Shown here in pieces: positions 7,122 through 10,037 of a stretch of DNA of 10,037 nt. This DNA comes from Ignavibacteriota bacterium. Its GTDB lineage: Bacteria > Bacteroidota > Ignavibacteria > Tepidaquicellales > Tepidaquicellaceae. The stretch lies in NCBI GenBank assembly GCA_003158365.1, contig PMIW01000198.1:2091-12127 (forward strand), in the 5' to 3' direction. A program made the position numbers and the translations under genes. The notes below the pieces were generated by a model. It made no database searches and had not been told where the DNA came from. It saw only the letters and a list, made by a program, of their open reading frames with translations. Each line of letters begins with the position of its first letter. Positions within the stretch are counted from its first letter, which is position 1.

Positions 7122-8759
7122 TCATCTTCTTTTTGCAGGTTCTACTTCTTCCCTCTTATTGTTTTTTTCTTCACCCTTTTTCTGTGGTTTTGATTTCGCT
7201 TGTTTATTTACGCTGTTTTCATCTTCCGTGTTATTATTATCATTGTTATTTTTGTTCTCATAATCAACATCCTTTATTTTTTCATATTCACCGTTATATG
7301 TAAGAGCCAGGTAGCAATCAATCCTGCCGTAACCCATGTACTGATCCCAACCCTGCACGTCTTCTCCCGGGTCTCCGACTCTATCCTGGGCAGTGGAGAT
7401 TATTATTTCCTGAACTTCTTCGACAGTTCTGGATGGTTTTTGAGAAATCAATAATGAAGCAAGCGCACTTACCATTGCAGTTGATTGTGAAGTACCGCTC
7501 CAGTAAGATTCAAGATTGTCTATATCATTATAATCAACTCCGTATATTTTATTTCCGGGTGCAACGACTTTAATATGCTTTCCCCAGCAGCTTCCGCCTC
7601 CCCAGGTAAATTTTTTGCATCTTTTATCATCGGTATCTGTTGCACCAACCGCAAATACTCCTTTGAATGCAGCAGGATAGTAGTCTTTATTATTAGCCTT
7701 GTTCATCATAGCAGCAGTAATAAACACACCTTTATCAACTGCATAATCAACGGCCGATTTTAATGTCTTTGAATAATCAACTCCGCCTTCACTCATGTTA
7801 ATTACTCTGGCACCGTTATCGACGGCATATTTAATTGACCTTGCCCACCATTCGTATTCACCGCTGTTCTCATCACTCAGGTTTTTGCAATTCATTAATT
7901 TGGATTTAGGATTTATACCTGCAAATCCGTAAACATTGTTTGTGACCGCACCTATTGTGCTTGCAATATTAGTCCCGTGACCGAATCCGTCTTTATTGAA
8001 ATTATTATCGTATGCAAAATCCCAGCCCTTATAATCATCTATATATCCGTTTCCGTCATCATCTTTTCCGTTATTTGGAATTTCTTTTTTATTTATCCAG
8101 AGCCTGCCTTTTAAATCGGGACTGTCATCGTTGATTCCCGAATCCAGTATAGCAACAATTATGTCATCACTTCCCTGTTCTATATCCCACGCCTTGGTCA
8201 TATTAATATCTGCACCGACTTTGGCTCTTCCGCCCGAGCTTGGAATAATTTTTCCTTCATTTTTTAAGTACCACTGCTTTCCGAATCCCTCATCATTTGG
8301 AACTAATAATTCTCTTTTGTATGGATTGTCGCCAGTCCCCTTTACACCTGCAGCATGTCCTATAAAATTCGGCTCGCTGTATTCAACCGACAAATCCGCA
8401 TTATAATCGGTTGTCATTATCATAATATCTTTATCCGTTTCCGTATAAAATATATATATCCTGTTTAATCCTAATTTATAGAATAAGACTTCATCACCAT
8501 TATTGAGTTCAAATAGTTTTTTTATTTTCTTAATATGATATTTGTTGTTTTTCTCGTCAAGTGTGGGAATTCCTGTATATAGTGATATTTCACCCGTTGC
8601 TTCCGATACCTTTAATTCCTGTTTAGTCTGTACGAAAAATTTGTTTTTTACAAACAGACTTTCATCATCAGCATTCTCTGCCGTATCTAAAAATCCGGGC
8701 ATCAAGAAAAAACAAAATACCGATAATACCGGAATCGCAATAAATCTGATTAATCTCAT
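7122..8759 (-). CDS. Secreted subtilisin-like S8 serine protease with charged low-complexity C-terminal tail
   Basis: A 545-residue preproprotease. I choose the ATG at 8757-8759, giving 'MRLIRFIAIPVLSVFCFF', a signal-peptide-like N-terminus; an in-frame TTG at 8766-8768 would add three residues. Residues about 25-150 look like a prodomain, and 'GFGKQWYLKNEG' marks entry to the catalytic domain. The triad is Asp206 ('VAILDSGIND'), His261 ('GFGHGTNIAS') and Ser424 ('SYWSGTSQSTAM'). 'GKDDDGNGYIDDYKGWDFAY' at about 232-251 is a calcium-loop-like insertion common in S8 enzymes of Bacteroidota relatives. The oxyanion Asn353 sits in 'TAAMMNKANN' instead of the usual AAGN, and the proline of GTSxxxP is alanine. 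After about residue 497 comes an Asn/Asp/Glu then Lys/Glu/Arg-rich tail. No T9SS sorting domain is present. Substrate unknown. Confidence 0.93.
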   Translation of the reverse strand: MRLIRFIAIPVLSVFCFFLMPGFLDTAENADDESLFVKNKFFVQTKQELKVSEATGEISLYTGIPTLDEKNNKYHIKKIKKLFELNNGDEVLFYKLGLNRIYIFYTETDKDIMIMTTDYNADLSVEYSEPNFIGHAAGVKGTGDNPYKRELLVPNDEGFGKQWYLKNEGKIIPSSGGRAKVGADINMTKAWDIEQGSDDIIVAILDSGINDDSPDLKGRLWINKKEIPNNGKDDDGNGYIDDYKGWDFAYDNNFNKDGFGHGTNIASTIGAVTNNVYGFAGINPKSKLMNCKNLSDENSGEYEWWARSIKYAVDNGARVINMSEGGVDYSKTLKSAVDYAVDKGVFITAAMMNKANNKDYYPAAFKGVFAVGATDTDDKRCKKFTWGGGSCWGKHIKVVAPGNKIYGVDYNDIDNLESYWSGTSQSTAMVSALASLLISQKPSRTVEEVQEIIISTAQDRVGDPGEDVQGWDQYMGYGRIDCYLALTYNGEYEKIKDVDYENKNNNDNNNTEDENSVNKQAKSKPQKKGEEKNNKREEVEPAKRR

Positions 8760-8795
8760 TGATTTCAAATTATATTTATGAAATTAGCTTTTATG

Positions 8796-8824
8796 ATACT
8801 AAAAATAAATGCCTTTTTGAACAA
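8796..8824 (-). promoter_or_regulatory. Candidate promoter of the S8 protease gene
   Basis: On the minus strand TTGTTC (8819-8824) and TAGTAT (8796-8801) are separated by exactly 17 bases, each matching four of six positions of the primary sigma-factor boxes. The start codon lies about 36 bases downstream. In sequence this A/T-rich such matches arise easily, so this is a candidate only. Confidence 0.3.
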
Positions 8825-8847
8825 AATTCTTTAAATTGATAAATTAT
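8816..8847 (+). promoter_or_regulatory. Candidate promoter of the propeller/T9SS gene
   Basis: TTTG at 8816-8819 is followed after 20 bases by TAAATTAT (8840-8847). This resembles the Bacteroidota TTTG / TAnnTTTG arrangement, with TA and two Ts of the second box matched. The same bases also read as TTGAAC, 17-base spacer, TAAATT for a classical promoter. The ATG at 8890 would then have a leader of roughly 35-40 bases. The upstream box overlaps that of the divergent protease promoter. Confidence 0.3.
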
Positions 8848-8889
8848 TAATAAAGTATTATATTACATAATAATATAAAAAATATACCT

Positions 8890-10037
8890 ATGAAAAAGCT
8901 ATTTACTATTTTAATACTTATTTTGTTGTTTAGTTCCATTATATCCGCTCAATGGGAGCAGGAATTTACAGGATATGTAAATACACTTCACGGTGTATCA
9001 TTTTATGGTAATACAAATATAGGTATTGCCGTTGGAGAACAGGGGAGAATCCTCAAATCAGATGACGGAGGATATTTCTGGTGGAGTGTAAATCTTACAA
9101 TCGGTACTTTTTTCAATCCTATAAAATTTATTAATCAAAACACATTATTTACAGGCGGGTATTTGGGTTATATGGCAAGATCTACAAACGGAGGGGATTC
9201 CTGGACTCAGGTTACAAGTCCGACTACAATGCAGATTAACGGAATTTCTTTTGTAGATGCGAATACCGGATTTATAACCGGATATTCAGGACTTCTGATG
9301 AAAACCGTAAACGGCGGTTTAAACTGGACAATATCCTGGCTGCCATATACAATGCTCGATATTTGCATGTTCAATGCAACAACCGGATTAGTTTGCGGAT
9401 CCGGCGGTAATATTTTAAAAACTACTGATGGCGGTACAACATGGCTACCAAGATATTCAAATCCTCCTCAGGGTTTTGACTTAAACAGTATTGCTTTCCT
9501 TGATGCTAATACCGGTATTATGGTTGGAAATTCAGGAACAATCCTGAAAACAACTAATGCAGGAAACGTATGGAGACTTGCCGATACTAATCATTTGACT
9601 TATAACACTTTATTCAAAGTTTCGTATCCTGCTGCAAACAGAATCACCTGTGTCGGAGGTGCGGGAACAATATTAACCTCAACCGATGGAGGTGCAACCT
9701 GGACACAGCAGGTTTCAGGTACAACTGCAATTTTATACGGAGTATATTTCAGTGATGCAAATCACGGTTGTGCTGTCGGTGAGGGCGGTGTAATTTTAAC
9801 CACTACAGACGGCGGTGCGGTCTTCGTAAATCAAATCGGAACCGAAATTCCCGATAAATATTCACTTGGACAAAACTACCCGAATCCGTTCAACCCGGCT
9901 ACAAAAATAAAATTTAATATTAAGGAAACCGGATTTGTTACTTTAAAAGTTTATGATATACTCGGGAAGGAAATATCATCTCTTGTAAATCAAAAAATGC
10001 AGCCCGGTGAATATGAAACTTCATTCGACGGCAGTTC
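8890..10037 (+). CDS. Secreted Ycf48-like seven-bladed beta-propeller protein with T9SS sorting domain, 3'-truncated by window edge
   Basis: The first 382 residues of an exported protein. The N-terminus 'MKKLFTILILILLFSSIISA' before Gln21 is a clear signal peptide with an Ala cleavage site. Residues 33 to about 316 hold seven degenerate repeats of 40-43 residues with the pattern (hydrophobic)-x-x-(I/V)-x-F...TG...G..G.(I/L)(L/M)K(T/S)T(D/N)GG..W, the signature of Ycf48-like and BNR-type propellers. From about 320, 'IPDKYSLGQNYPNPFNPATK' then 'LKVYDILGKEISSLV' and 'PGEYETSF' form a type IX secretion C-terminal sorting domain; only its last strand or two is missing, so the protein probably ends 20-30 residues beyond the window. 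Export across the outer membrane with surface attachment or release is inferred. Plant Ycf48 assists photosystem II assembly, but here the fold is probably an adhesion or binding scaffold; its ligand is unknown. No Shine-Dalgarno is visible. Confidence 0.9.
   Translation, partial: MKKLFTILILILLFSSIISAQWEQEFTGYVNTLHGVSFYGNTNIGIAVGEQGRILKSDDGGYFWWSVNLTIGTFFNPIKFINQNTLFTGGYLGYMARSTNGGDSWTQVTSPTTMQINGISFVDANTGFITGYSGLLMKTVNGGLNWTISWLPYTMLDICMFNATTGLVCGSGGNILKTTDGGTTWLPRYSNPPQGFDLNSIAFLDANTGIMVGNSGTILKTTNAGNVWRLADTNHLTYNTLFKVSYPAANRITCVGGAGTILTSTDGGATWTQQVSGTTAILYGVYFSDANHGCAVGEGGVILTTTDGGAVFVNQIGTEIPDKYSLGQNYPNPFNPATKIKFNIKETGFVTLKVYDILGKEISSLVNQKMQPGEYETSFDGS
8986..9837 (+). repeat. Seven tandem beta-propeller repeats within the T9SS cargo gene
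   Basis: Protein-level repeats begin near residues 33, 75, 116, 156, 198, 241 and 282, a spacing of 40-43 residues (about 120-130 bp). The best-preserved are repeats 3, 4 and 5: 'FVDANTGFITGYSGLLMKTV', 'FNATTGLVCGSGGNILKTTD' and 'FLDANTGIMVGNSGTILKTT'. Repeat 5 has 'TTNAGNVW' instead of GG..W and repeat 7 ends in GGAVF without the tryptophan. DNA identity between copies is low to moderate, so the duplication is old rather than a recent tandem expansion. Confidence 0.8.

Noticed and set aside
7036..7263. A hydrophobic Ser/Leu/Phe-rich plus-strand frame spanning the protease tail and the gap before birA
   Set aside because: Most of it is the complement of the Lys/Glu/Asn-rich protease tail, which necessarily reads as Phe/Leu/Ser on the other strand. 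It has no recognisable motif or ribosome-binding site.
8131..8406. A 91-residue plus-strand open frame
   Set aside because: It is antisense to the protease catalytic domain entry and Asp206 region; no start context or motif supports it.
7122..8768. Protease start at the in-frame TTG (8766-8768)
   Set aside because: An ATG only three codons downstream gives a textbook signal peptide beginning MRLIR; the TTG adds nothing recognisable and neither has a Shine-Dalgarno.
8856..8872. A/T-only inverted repeat TATTAT-ATTAC-ATAATA just before the propeller gene
   Set aside because: Six A/T pairs in very A/T-rich DNA are expected by chance, give little stability, and there is no T-run in either direction typical of a terminator.

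Overview
The window is an AT-rich bacterial chromosome segment, most likely from the Bacteroidota/Ignavibacteriota/Chlorobiota group. Three observations point there. A secreted protein ends in a type IX secretion (T9SS) C-terminal sorting domain of the 'YSLGQNYPNPFNPATKI' type. Most start codons lack a Shine-Dalgarno sequence. The complex I cluster has the nuoEFG-less layout known from that group. Calditrichota, Marinimicrobia and similar lineages use near-identical sorting domains and cannot be excluded. Nothing here identifies a genus.

Positions 1-6169 (minus strand) hold a compact respiratory complex I operon, transcribed right to left: nuoA, nuoB, nuoC, nuoD, nuoH, nuoI, nuoJ, nuoK and the start of nuoL, which runs off the left edge. 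Intergenic gaps are only 5-35 bp. nuoD is followed directly by nuoH, so the NADH-oxidising module genes nuoE, nuoF and nuoG are not in their usual place. The genes encode the quinone-reducing Q module (B, C, D, I) and the membrane proton-pumping arm (A, H, J, K, L; M and N presumably follow beyond the edge). All cluster-ligating cysteines and the main proton-path residues checked are present, so the machine looks functional; its electron donor is open.

Positions 6232-8759 (minus strand) carry birA, a single-domain biotin-protein ligase, and upstream of it a secreted subtilisin-like (S8) serine protease with an intact catalytic triad, some unusual active-site neighbours and a low-complexity charged tail. 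Both read in the same direction as the nuo genes. Co-transcription with nuo is possible but not shown.

Positions 8760-8889 are a short divergent intergenic region with plausible back-to-back promoters. From 8890 to the right edge, on the plus strand, lies a secreted seven-repeat Ycf48-like beta-propeller protein with a T9SS sorting domain, cut off by the window end.

I saw no tRNA, rRNA, CRISPR array, insertion sequence or other mobile element, and no gene-free stretch longer than about 130 bp. The window is mostly ordinary core metabolism. The points most worth following are the missing NADH module, the protease's atypical active-site surroundings and tail, and the propeller-plus-T9SS architecture.
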